From assembly GCF_000689255.1 (NCBI RefSeq), contig NZ_HG964446.1, positions 2,636,854 to 2,700,853 of the forward strand: a stretch of DNA of 64,000 nt. Direction: 5' to 3'. The notes below the pieces were generated by a model that saw only the letters and a list, made by a program, of their open reading frames with translations, had not been told where the DNA came from and ran no database searches. Below, one piece after another: positions 10,571-18,885 of this stretch; the first letter of the stretch is position 1; every line of letters starts with the position of its first letter. This stretch comes from Mycobacterium triplex (GTDB lineage Bacteria; Actinomycetota; Actinomycetes; Mycobacteriales; Mycobacteriaceae). Both the position numbers and the translations under genes were made by a program.

Positions 10571-11829
10571 CGGAATTCAGCGCACCCAAGGGCGTGCCGG
10601 ATTACTTTCCACCGGACTCGGCGCAGTTCGTCGCGGTGCGCGACGGTCTGCTCGGGGCCGCCCGCCGGGCCGGCTACGGCGACATCGAACTACCCATCTT
10701 CGAGGACACCGGGCTGTTCGCTCGCGGCGTCGGCGAATCCACCGACGTGGTGTCCAAGGAGATGTACACGTTCGCCGACCGCGGTGACCGCTCGGTGACG
10801 CTGCGGCCGGAGGGCACGGCCGGGGTGGTGCGCGCGGTGATCGAGCACGGCCTGGACCGGGGCGCGCTGCCGGTCAAATTGTGTTATTCCGGACCGTTTT
10901 TCCGCTACGAGCGCCCCCAGGCCGGCCGGTATCGCCAGCTGCAGCAGGTCGGCGTGGAGGCGATCGGCGTCGACGACCCGGCGCTGGACGCCGAGGTGAT
11001 CGCGATTGCCGACGCCGGGTTCCGCTCGCTCGGCCTGGACGGCTTCCGGCTGGAAATCACCTCGCTGGGCGACGACAGTTGCCGGCCGCAGTACCGGGAA
11101 CTGCTGCAGGAGTTCCTGTCAGGGCTCGACCTGGACGAAGAAACGCAGCGACGTGCGCGACTCAACCCGCTGCGCGTGCTCGACGACAAACGACCCGAGG
11201 TCAAGGCCATGACGGCCGACGCCCCGGTGCTGCTCGACCACCTTTCCGATGCGGCCAAGCAACACTTCGACACCGTGCTGGCCCACCTCGACGCGCTGGG
11301 CGTGCCCTACGTGATCAACCCGCGCATGGTGCGGGGGCTCGACTACTACACCAAGACCACCTTCGAGTTCGTGCACGACGGTTTGGGTGCCCAGTCCGGC
11401 ATCGGCGGCGGCGGCCGCTACGACGGGCTGATGCGCCAGCTCGGCGGACAAGACCTGTCCGGCATCGGATTTGGGCTCGGCGTGGACCGCACGCTGCTGG
11501 CGTTGCGGGCCGAGGGCCGCAGCGCGGGGGAGACCACCCGCTGCGAGGCCTTCGGCGTGCCGCTGAGCGAGGCGGCCAAGCTGCGGCTGGCGGTGCTGGG
11601 CGCTCAGCTGCGGGCCGCCGGTGTCCGGGTCGACATGGCCTACGGCGATCGCGGGCTCAAGGGCGCGATGCGCGCGGCCGACCGCTCCGGTGCCCGCGTC
11701 GCGCTGGTCGCCGGTGACCGCGATCTCGAGTCCGGCACGATCGGCGTCAAGGATCTGGCGACGGGGGAGCAGGTTTCGGTGCCGCTCGATTCGGTTGTCG
11801 CCGACGTGCTTTCGCGTTTCAGCCGATAG
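10567..11829 (+). CDS. hisS: Histidine--tRNA ligase
   Basis: Class II aminoacyl-tRNA synthetase charging tRNA-His, 420 residues. Motif 2 region [18 protein letters not shown], the histidine-specific [13 protein letters not shown] and GGGGRYDGL segments, and motif 3 [10 protein letters not shown] are all present; the C-terminal anticodon-binding domain follows. ATG overlaps the stop of the metallo-hydrolase. No T-box or other leader is visible upstream because the gene is coupled to its neighbour. Confidence 0.97.
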   Translation: MTEFSAPKGVPDYFPPDSAQFVAVRDGLLGAARRAGYGDIELPIFEDTGLFARGVGESTDVVSKEMYTFADRGDRSVTLRPEGTAGVVRAVIEHGLDRGALPVKLCYSGPFFRYERPQAGRYRQLQQVGVEAIGVDDPALDAEVIAIADAGFRSLGLDGFRLEITSLGDDSCRPQYRELLQEFLSGLDLDEETQRRARLNPLRVLDDKRPEVKAMTADAPVLLDHLSDAAKQHFDTVLAHLDALGVPYVINPRMVRGLDYYTKTTFEFVHDGLGAQSGIGGGGRYDGLMRQLGGQDLSGIGFGLGVDRTLLALRAEGRSAGETTRCEAFGVPLSEAAKLRLAVLGAQLRAAGVRVDMAYGDRGLKGAMRAADRSGARVALVAGDRDLESGTIGVKDLATGEQVSVPLDSVVADVLSRFSR

Positions 11830-11913
11830 TCGCCGCCGGTTTTGCCCGGGCGGGCGGAAATTAGCAAGTCCGTCAACAAATGTTCAGCAAACCCGCCCAC
11901 TGCGGACCGCACT

Positions 11914-11919
11914 TATTGT
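11914..11919 (+). promoter_or_regulatory. Candidate -10 hexamer for the PPE-SVP-type gene
   Basis: TATTGT fits the mycobacterial TANNNT -10 pattern and lies 6 bases before GTG 11926, the spacing expected for a leaderless transcript. That GTG is in frame with the later, ribosome-binding-site-supported GTG at 11989. Confidence 0.4.
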
Positions 11920-11988
11920 ACGGTCGTGCAAGATTGCGCCGGGCAGGCACCGTCGCCTGTCCGTTGGTTGCCGGGTGAGGAGACGTCG

Positions 11989-12276
11989 GTGGACGGTGCC
12001 GAAACGCAGAGCAAGACAACCCCTCCGACCGTGAAGTCGTTCCGCGACTTCTCCAGCGTTGTGGTGAAGTGCGCGGCACTGGGCGCGTCGCCGGCGCTGG
12101 GATCGCTATCGGTACCGCCGGCCTGGCCGAAGTCGGCTCCCAAGCCCGATGAGCTGCCGGCCGCGCCCAAGGGCAAACCGCCCGGGCTCACCTACCAGGA
12201 CGGCTTGATGGGCCTGATGACCGGTCGCCGGGCCGCTTCTCCGCATGCCGAAGAGTCCCTGGCTGAAGAGGCCTAA
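11989..12276 (+). CDS. Small orphan PPE-SVP-type protein
   Basis: A 95-residue protein (116 if started at GTG 11926) with the signature of the C-terminal PPE-SVP domain: GSLSVPPAW, followed by a Pro-rich stretch and a GLMGLMTGR element like the end of SVP-subfamily PPE proteins. The 180-residue N-terminal PPE domain is entirely absent, and nothing upstream encodes it. GTG 11989 has a GAGGAG six bases upstream. GTG 11926 lies 6 bases after a TATTGT -10 hexamer and could start a leaderless product in the same frame. Either a free-standing SVP module or the relic of a decayed PPE gene. Sits where M. tuberculosis has dhaA. Confidence 0.6.
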   Translation: MDGAETQSKTTPPTVKSFRDFSSVVVKCAALGASPALGSLSVPPAWPKSAPKPDELPAAPKGKPPGLTYQDGLMGLMTGRRAASPHAEESLAEEA

Positions 12277-12390
12277 GCCTGCCGCAGCGTCAAATCACTT
12301 GTGTCACACGAAACCTGACTGGCCTGCGTTCGGCCGAGGTCAACCCATCCACTGCTGCGTACGCGCGCTTATCTCGTCGCCGGGCCGTGG

Positions 12391-12396
12391 TACAAT
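12391..12396 (+). promoter_or_regulatory. -10 element of the 13E12-family gene (leaderless)
   Basis: TACAAT ends 6 bases before the ATG at 12403, placing the predicted transcription start on the A of the start codon. No ribosome-binding site precedes the ATG, which agrees with a leaderless mRNA. Confidence 0.6.
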
Positions 12397-12412
12397 TCGA
12401 ACATGCGTTCGA
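12397..12412. promoter_or_regulatory. LexA (SOS) box overlapping the 13E12 gene start codon
   Basis: TCGAAC-N4-GTTCGA, an exact match to the mycobacterial LexA-box core. The four spacer bases contain the ATG start codon, and the box lies directly after the -10 hexamer, so LexA bound here would cover the transcription start. SOS control of 13E12 family members is established in M. tuberculosis; binding at this copy is inferred. Confidence 0.8.
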
Positions 12413-13887
12413 GTAGGGCTGAAGCGATCGACGAGATCTTTGAACGGCGCTATCCGTCCACCACGCGCGATTCCGCGGCCTTGGTGGATCGGGTCCGCTC
12501 GTCCGCACGCCTCGAGAATCGGGCGGCAGCCGCCCAGCTGGCCGATATCGGGGAGTTGTTCGCCTACCGGCTGTCGCGTTGTTCGGACACCGAAGAGTGG
12601 GCGGTCGACACCATGGACGCGGTGGCCGCCGAGGTGGCGGCGGCATTGCGGATCAGTCAGGGCCAGGCGGCGAGTCGCCTCCGGTACGCCCGCGCCATGC
12701 GTGAGCGGCTGCCAAGGCTCGCAGCAGTATTCAAAGCCGGCGACATCGACTATCGGACGTTTCAGACCATCGTCTATCGCACTGATCTGCTGACCGACGA
12801 CGAGGTACTGGCCGGCGTCGACGCGCGGCTGGCGGTCAATGTGCCGCGCTGGCCATCGATGACTCACGGTCGCCTGGCCGGGCAGGTTGACAGGATCGTA
12901 ATGAGGGCCGATGCCGACGCCGTCCGGCGGCGGAAGAAACGCCAGTCCGCGCGCGAGGTATCGATCGCGGACGTCGGGGATGGCATTGCTGAGATTCACG
13001 GCCTCCTGTTGAGCCCGGACGCGCGGGCGCTCGAAGAGCGGCTGAATGCGTTGTCCGCCACGGTTTGTGAGCATGACCCTCGCGCTCGTGAGGAGCGCCG
13101 GGCCGACGCGCTCGGGGCGCTGGCCGCATCGGCCGACCGGCTCGGCTGCCGGTGTGGCCGGCCCGACTGCGCGGCGGGTAAGCGTCCCGCCGCAACGCCC
13201 GTCGTCATTCATGTGATCGCCGAGCGGGCCACCATCGACGGTACCGGCTCCGCGCCGGCGTCCCAGCTGGGTTCGGATGGCCTGATCACACCGGAACTCG
13301 TTGCGGAACTTGCCAAGTCGGCCAGGCTGGTGCCGCTTGTCCATCCCGCGGATGCTCCGCCCGAGCCCGGATATGTGCCGTCGCGGGCGCTGCAGGATTT
13401 TGTGCGATGCCGGGACTTGACCTGCCGCTGGCCGGGTTGTGATCGGCCGGCGGTCGAGTGCGATCTTGATCATACGATCCCGTACGCCGACGGCGGCCCG
13501 ACGCATGCGTCAAACATCAAGTGCTACTGCCGCACTCATCATCTGGTCAAGACGTTCTGGGGTTGGCGCGACCAGCAGTTGCCCGACGGGACCGTGATCT
13601 TGACGTCGCCGGCTGGGCAAACACATGTCACCACACCGGGCAGCGCGCTGCTGTTTCCCAGCCTGTGCCTCGCGACGGGTGGGATGCCGGCACCCGAAGC
13701 CGACCCGCCGCGGGACTACTGCGGCGACCGGACCGCGATGATGCCCAGGCGTACGCGTACCCGCGCGCAGAACCGCGCCGCGCGCATCGCCGCGGAACGA
13801 CGACAAAATCGCGACGCGCGTAGGGCATCACCCCAGACCGTCGGTCAGCCACCGCCCGAGACCGTTGCACAACCACCGCCGTTCTGA
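12403..13887 (+). CDS. 13E12 repeat family protein (DUF222 + HNH endonuclease domain)
   Basis: 494 residues. The N-terminal DUF222 helical region (about 40-300) is followed by an HNH nuclease-like domain about residues 333-382: paired cysteines in TCRWPGCDRP, the DLDHTIPYADGG histidine, an Asn in SNIKCYC, and the final His-His. The C-terminal tail is Arg/Pro-rich. Genes of this family occur in multiple copies in mycobacteria, are SOS-induced, and in M. tuberculosis a 13E12 copy is the integration site of prophage phiRv1. The biological role of the proteins is unknown. ATG 12403 is fixed by the -10/LexA arrangement. Its 3' end overlaps the opposing helicase gene by 43 bases. Confidence 0.88.
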   Translation: MRSSRAEAIDEIFERRYPSTTRDSAALVDRVRSSARLENRAAAAQLADIGELFAYRLSRCSDTEEWAVDTMDAVAAEVAAALRISQGQAASRLRYARAMRERLPRLAAVFKAGDIDYRTFQTIVYRTDLLTDDEVLAGVDARLAVNVPRWPSMTHGRLAGQVDRIVMRADADAVRRRKKRQSAREVSIADVGDGIAEIHGLLLSPDARALEERLNALSATVCEHDPRAREERRADALGALAASADRLGCRCGRPDCAAGKRPAATPVVIHVIAERATIDGTGSAPASQLGSDGLITPELVAELAKSARLVPLVHPADAPPEPGYVPSRALQDFVRCRDLTCRWPGCDRPAVECDLDHTIPYADGGPTHASNIKCYCRTHHLVKTFWGWRDQQLPDGTVILTSPAGQTHVTTPGSALLFPSLCLATGGMPAPEADPPRDYCGDRTAMMPRRTRTRAQNRAARIAAERRQNRDARRASPQTVGQPPPETVAQPPPF

Positions 13888-16103
13888 CGGCCCGTCGACA
13901 CCGCAGCGGTCGTCTGGTACTCGGCCAAGCCGGACAGCGTCTGTGGCAACGGTTCTCGATGCAGCACCCCGAGGCGCTGGGTGGCGCGGGTGAGGGCGAC
14001 GTAGAGTTCGGCCGCGCCGCGGGGGCCGTCCGCGAGGATCCGCTGCGGATCGACGACCAGCACGGCGTCGAATTCCAGGCCCTTGGTCTGCGAGGCCGGC
14101 ACCGTGCCGGGCACGCCGGGCGGGCCGATCACGATGCTGGTACCTTCGCGACCGGCTTCGTCATGCACGAATTCTTCGATCGCACCGGCTAATTCGTCGT
14201 CGCTGACCTTTCTGGACCAGGGGCGCACGCCGCAGGCGCGCACCGACTCCGGGGGCTGAACGCCGGGCGCGAACTCCTCGAGCAGCGCGGCGGCGACCGT
14301 CATGATCTCCGCCGGTGTGCGGTAATTGACGGTCAGCGCCCGGTATTCCCATCGGCCCGGGACGTATGGCTGCAACATCGCCTGCCATGACGTCGCTCCG
14401 GCCGCCGACCGGCGCTGAGCGAGGTCGCCGACCACGGTGAAGGACCGGCCTGGGCAGCGTCGCATCAGCACCCGCCAGTCCATCTCGGACAGTTCCTGGG
14501 CTTCGTCGACGACGATGTGCCGGTAGGTCCAATCCCGATCGGCCGCAGCACGTTCGGCGAGTTCTCGCGTGTCGCGTTCGATGAACCGCTCGGCCAGGGC
14601 CTCGGCGTGAATCACGTCGCGGGCGATCAGATGGTCCTCGTCGTCCATCAGATCCTCGCGCGCGACCATCAGGTCCAGCACGCCCGCGGCGTACTCGGCT
14701 TCATAGTTGCGCTCGCGCTGGGCGCTGGCCGCCGCGGCCTCGGCCGCCTTGTCTCGGCCCAGCAGATCGACCAGTTCGTCGAGCAGCGGCACATCCGACA
14801 CCGTCCAGGGGTCGCCCTCGACACGCAGCAGCGACTGGGGAGCGCCCACGGCATGCAGCCGCTCGGGGGACAGGTACAGCGAAGACAACAGCTCCTGCGG
14901 TGTCAGGATCGGCCAGAGCCGGTCGAGCGCGGCGGTGAACTGTTCGTTGTCCGCGAGCTCGGCAAGCAGGTCGGAGCGCAGCTGCTCCCATGCGGTGCGG
15001 TCCTCGCGGGTCAGCCAGCCGCGGCCGATCCGGGCGATCGCGCGCTCGGTCAGCGCCCAGGTGAGGATGTCGACGAACACCGCGCGGGCCTGGTTGTGCG
15101 GCTGTCCGCTGCCCCGGGCCTCGTCGCGTGCCCAGCCGGCGATCTCGGCGTCGATGCGCATCGTGACGTCGGCCAGCTCGATCTCCAGCGGGCGCTCGGG
15201 CAGCCGTTGCCGATCCGCGATTGCGGCGGCGAGCACATCCAGGATTTTCAGCGACCCCTTGAACGCCGCGCATTCCGGCGTGTCCTCGGCGGTGATCTGC
15301 ATCCCGGGCACCAGATCGCCCGGCGTCATGAACACCACACTCGACTCGCCCAGCGACGGCAACACACGATCGACGTGGCGCAGGAACGCCGGATTAGGGC
15401 CCACCACAAGGACTCCGTGGCGCTCGATCCGCTCGCGCTGGGTGTACAGCAAGTACGCGACGCGGTGCAGCGCCACGACGGTCTTGCCGGTGCCGGGCCC
15501 GCCCTCGATCACCAGCACGCCCGGGTGATCGAGCCGGATGATCTCGTCCTGCTGGGCCTGAATGGTCGCGACGATGTCGCGCATGCCCTCGCCGCGCGGC
15601 GCGTTGACCGCCGCCAGCAGGGCTGCGTCACCTTGCGCGTCGGCACCGGGCCGGCCGAACACCTCGTCGGTGAAGTCGACCACGCGCCGCCCGCTGGTGT
15701 GGAACTGGCGGCGCCGGTGCATGTGTTCGGGGCTGGCGGAGGTGGCGACATAGAAGGCACGAGCCGCCGGTGCCCGCCAGTCGAGCAGCAGCGGTCGGTA
15801 GTCGTTGTCGGCATCGAACAACCCGATCCGGCCGATGTAGGAGCGTTCGCCGGAGAGGGCGTCGAGGCGCCCGAAGCACAACCCGTGGTCGGCCACGTCC
15901 AGCCGCTTGACCTCCCTGGCCACCGCGCGCACCTCGGCATCCCGATCTGCCAGGTCCTCGCCGTCGCCCAGCAATGCCGCGCGGAGGTTGTCCTTCGCTC
16001 GTGCGCGTTCGGCGTCGAGCCGCGCGTAGAGCCCGGTCACGTAGCTCTGTTCGGACCGCAGTTCGCCGTCATATTCAGGATTCGACAAGTACCCCTCCGC
16101 CAC
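13845..16103 (-). CDS. HelR/HelD-type RNA polymerase-recycling ATPase (superfamily 1 helicase fold)
   Basis: 752 residues. Walker A GGPGTGKT lies near residues 200-207, preceded by the family-typical LLLDWRAPAARAFYVAT segment and a long N-terminal coiled-coil arm (about 1-65). Later SF1 motifs include VDEAQELSEMDWR, VGDLAQRR and the C-terminal VALTRATQRLG. HelD proteins enter RNA polymerase and remove it from DNA; the HelR subgroup gives mycobacteria and streptomycetes tolerance to rifamycins. M. smegmatis and M. abscessus carry such genes, while M. tuberculosis, as I recall, does not. GTG start. Divergent from the radical SAM gene. Helicase-family assignment is certain; the HelR subgroup is inferred from size and layout. 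Confidence 0.82.
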   Translation of the reverse strand: MAEGYLSNPEYDGELRSEQSYVTGLYARLDAERARAKDNLRAALLGDGEDLADRDAEVRAVAREVKRLDVADHGLCFGRLDALSGERSYIGRIGLFDADNDYRPLLLDWRAPAARAFYVATSASPEHMHRRRQFHTSGRRVVDFTDEVFGRPGADAQGDAALLAAVNAPRGEGMRDIVATIQAQQDEIIRLDHPGVLVIEGGPGTGKTVVALHRVAYLLYTQRERIERHGVLVVGPNPAFLRHVDRVLPSLGESSVVFMTPGDLVPGMQITAEDTPECAAFKGSLKILDVLAAAIADRQRLPERPLEIELADVTMRIDAEIAGWARDEARGSGQPHNQARAVFVDILTWALTERAIARIGRGWLTREDRTAWEQLRSDLLAELADNEQFTAALDRLWPILTPQELLSSLYLSPERLHAVGAPQSLLRVEGDPWTVSDVPLLDELVDLLGRDKAAEAAAASAQRERNYEAEYAAGVLDLMVAREDLMDDEDHLIARDVIHAEALAERFIERDTRELAERAAADRDWTYRHIVVDEAQELSEMDWRVLMRRCPGRSFTVVGDLAQRRSAAGATSWQAMLQPYVPGRWEYRALTVNYRTPAEIMTVAAALLEEFAPGVQPPESVRACGVRPWSRKVSDDELAGAIEEFVHDEAGREGTSIVIGPPGVPGTVPASQTKGLEFDAVLVVDPQRILADGPRGAAELYVALTRATQRLGVLHREPLPQTLSGLAEYQTTAAVSTGRQNGGGCATVSGGG

Positions 16104-16118
16104 TTCTGGTCTCGGCCA

Positions 16119-16124
16119 AGTGTA
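16119..16124 (-). promoter_or_regulatory. Candidate -10 of the HelR-type gene
   Basis: Read on the minus strand this is TACACT (TANNNT), 15 bases upstream of the GTG start, so a short untranslated leader is expected. It sits next to the imperfect repeat CCAAG...CTTG (about 16116-16137). Confidence 0.4.
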
Positions 16125-16134
16125 GGGGGCCCGC

Positions 16135-16140
16135 TTGACA
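16135..16140 (+). promoter_or_regulatory. Candidate -35 element of the radical SAM gene
   Basis: TTGACA, a perfect consensus -35. With a 17-base spacer the -10 would be 16158-16163 (TCGAAT), which overlaps the right arm of the LexA box, so LexA would occlude the promoter. Confidence 0.5.
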
Positions 16141-16145
16141 TCACA

Positions 16146-16161
16146 TCGAACAATTGTTCGA
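16146..16161. promoter_or_regulatory. LexA (SOS) box in the helicase / radical SAM divergent region
   Basis: TCGAAC-AATT-GTTCGA, a perfect 16-base palindrome matching the mycobacterial LexA box, 8 bases before the radical SAM ATG and 42 bases from the helicase start. The position between a TTGACA -35 and the start codon points to SOS control of the radical SAM gene; an effect on the divergent helicase is possible. I recall the M. tuberculosis Rv2578c region also being listed among LexA targets. Confidence 0.85.
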
Positions 16162-16169
16162 ATGATGGC

Positions 16170-17192
16170 ATGCGGTGGGCGAGTCAGGCCGTCGCTGTCA
16201 ACGGGGAACCGGTCGACGACGGCGCACTACCAGGTCTGCAGCGGATCGGCCTGGTCCGCAGCGTGCGCGCACCGCAGTTCGAGGGCATCACCTTTCACGA
16301 GGTGCTCTGCAAGTCGGCGCTCAACAAGATTCCGGACGCGGCCGCATTGCCGTTTCGCTACACCGTCAACGGCTACCGCGGCTGCTCGCACGCCTGCCGC
16401 TACTGTTTCGCCCGCCCCACCCACGAATACCTGGACTTCGACCCCGGCGCCGACTTCGACACCCAGATCGTGGTCAAGACCAACGTCGCGGAGATACTGC
16501 GCCGCGAGCTGCGTCGACCGTCATGGCGACGCGAAGCCGTCGCGCTGGGCACCAACACCGATCCCTACCAGCGCGCCGAGGGCCGGTATGCGCTGATGCC
16601 GGGCATCATCGGCGCACTCGCCGAGTCGGGCACCCCGCTGTCCATCCTGACCAAGGGCACCCTGCTGCGGCGCGACCTGCCGCTGATCACCGTTGCGGCC
16701 CAACAGGTTCCGGTGTCGGTGGCGGTGTCGCTGGCGGTCGGGGATCCGGAGCTGCACCGAGACGTCGAGCCGGGCACGCCGACGCCGCAGGCGCGCCTGG
16801 GGCTGATCGCCGCGGTGCGCGACGCCGGCCTGGACTGCCATGTGATGGTGGCGCCGGTGCTGCCACACCTCACCGACTCCGCCGAGCACCTCGACGGCTT
16901 GCTGGGTCAGATCGCGGCCGCCGGGGCCACCGGCGTGACCGTCTTCGGCTTGCATCTGCGTCGCTCGACCCGCGGCTGGTTCATGTCCTGGCTCGCCCGT
17001 TCGCATCCCGAACTCGTCGGCCGTTATCGCGAGTTGTACCGGCGCGGAGCCTATTTGCCTCCCGACTATCGCGAGATGCTCCGTTTGCGGGCCGCTCCGC
17101 TGATCGCCAAACACCAGCTGAGCGGTGACCAGCGGCCGTTCTCGCAGGCGCCGAAAGCCCCGCCGGAACCTGCCCAGCCCACGCTGTTTTAA
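16170..17192 (+). CDS. Rv2578c-family radical SAM protein (SplB-like)
   Basis: 340 residues. The [4Fe-4S]-cluster motif CSHACRYC places Cys72, Cys76 and Cys79 in the CxxxCxxC pattern of radical SAM enzymes, and the arrangement resembles spore photoproduct lyase relatives. A start at ATG 16170 gives the same length and N-terminus (MRWASQAVAVNG) as the remembered M. tuberculosis protein. A perfect LexA box just upstream fits a DNA-damage role, but no substrate is known. The final TAA overlaps the stop of the convergent phosphatase gene (17189-17192). Confidence 0.9.
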   Translation: MRWASQAVAVNGEPVDDGALPGLQRIGLVRSVRAPQFEGITFHEVLCKSALNKIPDAAALPFRYTVNGYRGCSHACRYCFARPTHEYLDFDPGADFDTQIVVKTNVAEILRRELRRPSWRREAVALGTNTDPYQRAEGRYALMPGIIGALAESGTPLSILTKGTLLRRDLPLITVAAQQVPVSVAVSLAVGDPELHRDVEPGTPTPQARLGLIAAVRDAGLDCHVMVAPVLPHLTDSAEHLDGLLGQIAAAGATGVTVFGLHLRRSTRGWFMSWLARSHPELVGRYRELYRRGAYLPPDYREMLRLRAAPLIAKHQLSGDQRPFSQAPKAPPEPAQPTLF

Positions 17193-18796
17193 GCGGGCTT
17201 GTCGCCGCGGGGCTTCGTCAGGGTGAACTGCTCCACGACCGCGACGGCGCCGAACGGCCCGCGCAGCGCGTAGTGCGTGGCCTTGATCGAGGTGTTGCCG
17301 CCCGGCTGACCCGGATCGACATCGAAAGCCACGAAGCCATAAGGGTTTTCGTGGTCGCGAAATGCCGACCACGGGGCGTCCTCGAGGACGTAGATCGGCC
17401 TCTTGCGCCCGATCGCGGGATCGAAGGCACCGACGCCGGTGATCACCCGGCACCGAGGCTGGGGGAAGAGCATCCCGTTGGACGGCGCCGAAGTTCCGCC
17501 ACCGCCGACGACGACGTGCACCGTTCCGCGGGTCGCGTCGATCACGTCGTGGGAACTGTCGACGGGAATCGGCGTTCGAGTATCGGTGTTCAGGGTGCCG
17601 CGCAACGGATGCGAGCGTTCGTAGTGGTGCTCGTGACCGCACAGCACCAGGTCGACCTGGTACTGGTCGAACAGGGGCAGCCACTGCTCGCGGATACCCA
17701 GGTCGGCCCCGTTGGCCCGCTCGGCGGTGGAGATGGCGGTCTGATGCATGCACACCACCAGCCAATCGATATCGGGATCGCGCCGAGCGGCCGCGAGTTC
17801 TGCCGTAAGCCAACGCTTTTGCTCGCCACCCGAATAGTTGTGGACGTAGAAGTTTCCGCCGTCCTGGAAGGCGACGTCGTCGTTGTTCAGGCTGATCACC
17901 CGTACCGACCCGGCCGTGAACGAGTACCACAGCCCCCTCAGTTCGGGGCTTGCCCCGGAATCGGGCACCGCGAAGTACGTCTGATACGCGCCGTAGCCGA
18001 CCGGCCCGTTGCCCAACTCGTTCTCGTGATTGCCCGCGGCCGGCATCCACGGCCGATAGCGCGCCGAACGCGTATTGTTCTCGAACCAGTTCGACCAGGT
18101 CCGGACGCGGTCTTGGGCGAGGTTGGCGTAGCACAGGTCGCCGTTGACCAGGTTGAACAGCGGGCCGAGACGCTCGATCGCCAGCGTGGTGTCGGCGGCA
18201 GCGGGCGATCCGATGTTGTCGGTGCCGTACGTGCCGTCGGGCAGCTTGTCCAGCGCCGGGGTGGACTGATCACCGAAGCTGGTGAAGCGCAAGGGCTTTC
18301 GCCCCACCGGCGCGGTCCGCACGGTGCCCTGCTCGGGCTCGGCGCCATCATGTACGGCGGCGTACACGTAGTCGGTGTCCGGCGTCAGATTGGTCAGACG
18401 AGCATGGTTGACGCGAACTTCGTTGTTGGACTTGCCATCTCGATACGTTCGAGTTTCGGCCGCGACGGTCTGGCCGAAGCCGGACCCCGGTGTGCCGAGC
18501 ATGACCCGCGGATTGCGCACCGCCTCGGTGCTGTGCCAGGACACCACCACCTCGGTGCCGGCGTTGCGGCCGAATTGCAGGTGTAGACCGAACACCGGCG
18601 GTGCGCCGTTGCGCTCCGGCTGCCGCAACAGGGCCGGCCCGTGCGAGTTGGACCACAACAGCGCGGCGGCGCCCACCCCGACGCCGGCGCCGACACCCAT
18701 CCCGACGACGGCCGAGGTGGCGCTGGTGGTCAACAACCTGCGGCGGCTGATGCCCGGTGCGCTATCCGGAACGGCCGGGTCGGCGTCGTCGGTCAT
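17189..18796 (-). CDS. Tat-exported purple-acid-type phosphatase / metallophosphoesterase (Rv2577-like)
   Basis: 535 residues. A twin-arginine signal (SRRRLL near residues 18-23, then a hydrophobic Ala/Gly/Val stretch) sends the folded protein across the membrane. A fibronectin-like N-terminal beta domain precedes the two-metal phosphatase core, with the ligand motifs in order: FGDQS, NGDLCY, GNHENE, VVCMHQT and GHEHHYERS. The M. tuberculosis equivalent is reported to act as phosphatase and phosphodiesterase. It is divergent from the small secreted protein gene and shares its stop region with the radical SAM gene. Confidence 0.92.
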   Translation of the reverse strand: MTDDADPAVPDSAPGISRRRLLTTSATSAVVGMGVGAGVGVGAAALLWSNSHGPALLRQPERNGAPPVFGLHLQFGRNAGTEVVVSWHSTEAVRNPRVMLGTPGSGFGQTVAAETRTYRDGKSNNEVRVNHARLTNLTPDTDYVYAAVHDGAEPEQGTVRTAPVGRKPLRFTSFGDQSTPALDKLPDGTYGTDNIGSPAAADTTLAIERLGPLFNLVNGDLCYANLAQDRVRTWSNWFENNTRSARYRPWMPAAGNHENELGNGPVGYGAYQTYFAVPDSGASPELRGLWYSFTAGSVRVISLNNDDVAFQDGGNFYVHNYSGGEQKRWLTAELAAARRDPDIDWLVVCMHQTAISTAERANGADLGIREQWLPLFDQYQVDLVLCGHEHHYERSHPLRGTLNTDTRTPIPVDSSHDVIDATRGTVHVVVGGGGTSAPSNGMLFPQPRCRVITGVGAFDPAIGRKRPIYVLEDAPWSAFRDHENPYGFVAFDVDPGQPGGNTSIKATHYALRGPFGAVAVVEQFTLTKPRGDKPA

Positions 18797-18872
18797 GCCT
18801 GTTTAATACCCGAGCCGGGCGACCGTTGGCATATCAAGCGGTGAACGCCGGAGCCGCTGGTAACGAATCCGG

Positions 18873-18878
18873 TAGCGT
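18873..18878 (+). promoter_or_regulatory. -10 element of the secreted-protein gene (leaderless)
   Basis: TAGCGT ends 7 bases before ATG 18886, and no ribosome-binding site precedes the ATG, so the mRNA probably begins at or next to the start codon. Confidence 0.5.
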
Positions 18879-18885
18879 TTTCGAT

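Noticed and set aside
11830-11880. GC-rich stretch after hisS as a rho-independent terminator
   Set aside because: The possible stem (GCCCGGGC region) is short and not followed by a T-run; mycobacterial termination cannot be called from it.
12340-13506. Minus-strand frame of about 390 codons opposite the 13E12 gene
   Set aside because: It overlaps a gene with clear DUF222/HNH motifs and has no recognisable protein features of its own.
16104-16140. Imperfect inverted repeat CCAAG...CTTG upstream of the HelR-type gene as a rifamycin-associated element
   Set aside because: I cannot recall the exact consensus with certainty and the match is weak, so it is only noted as something to test.
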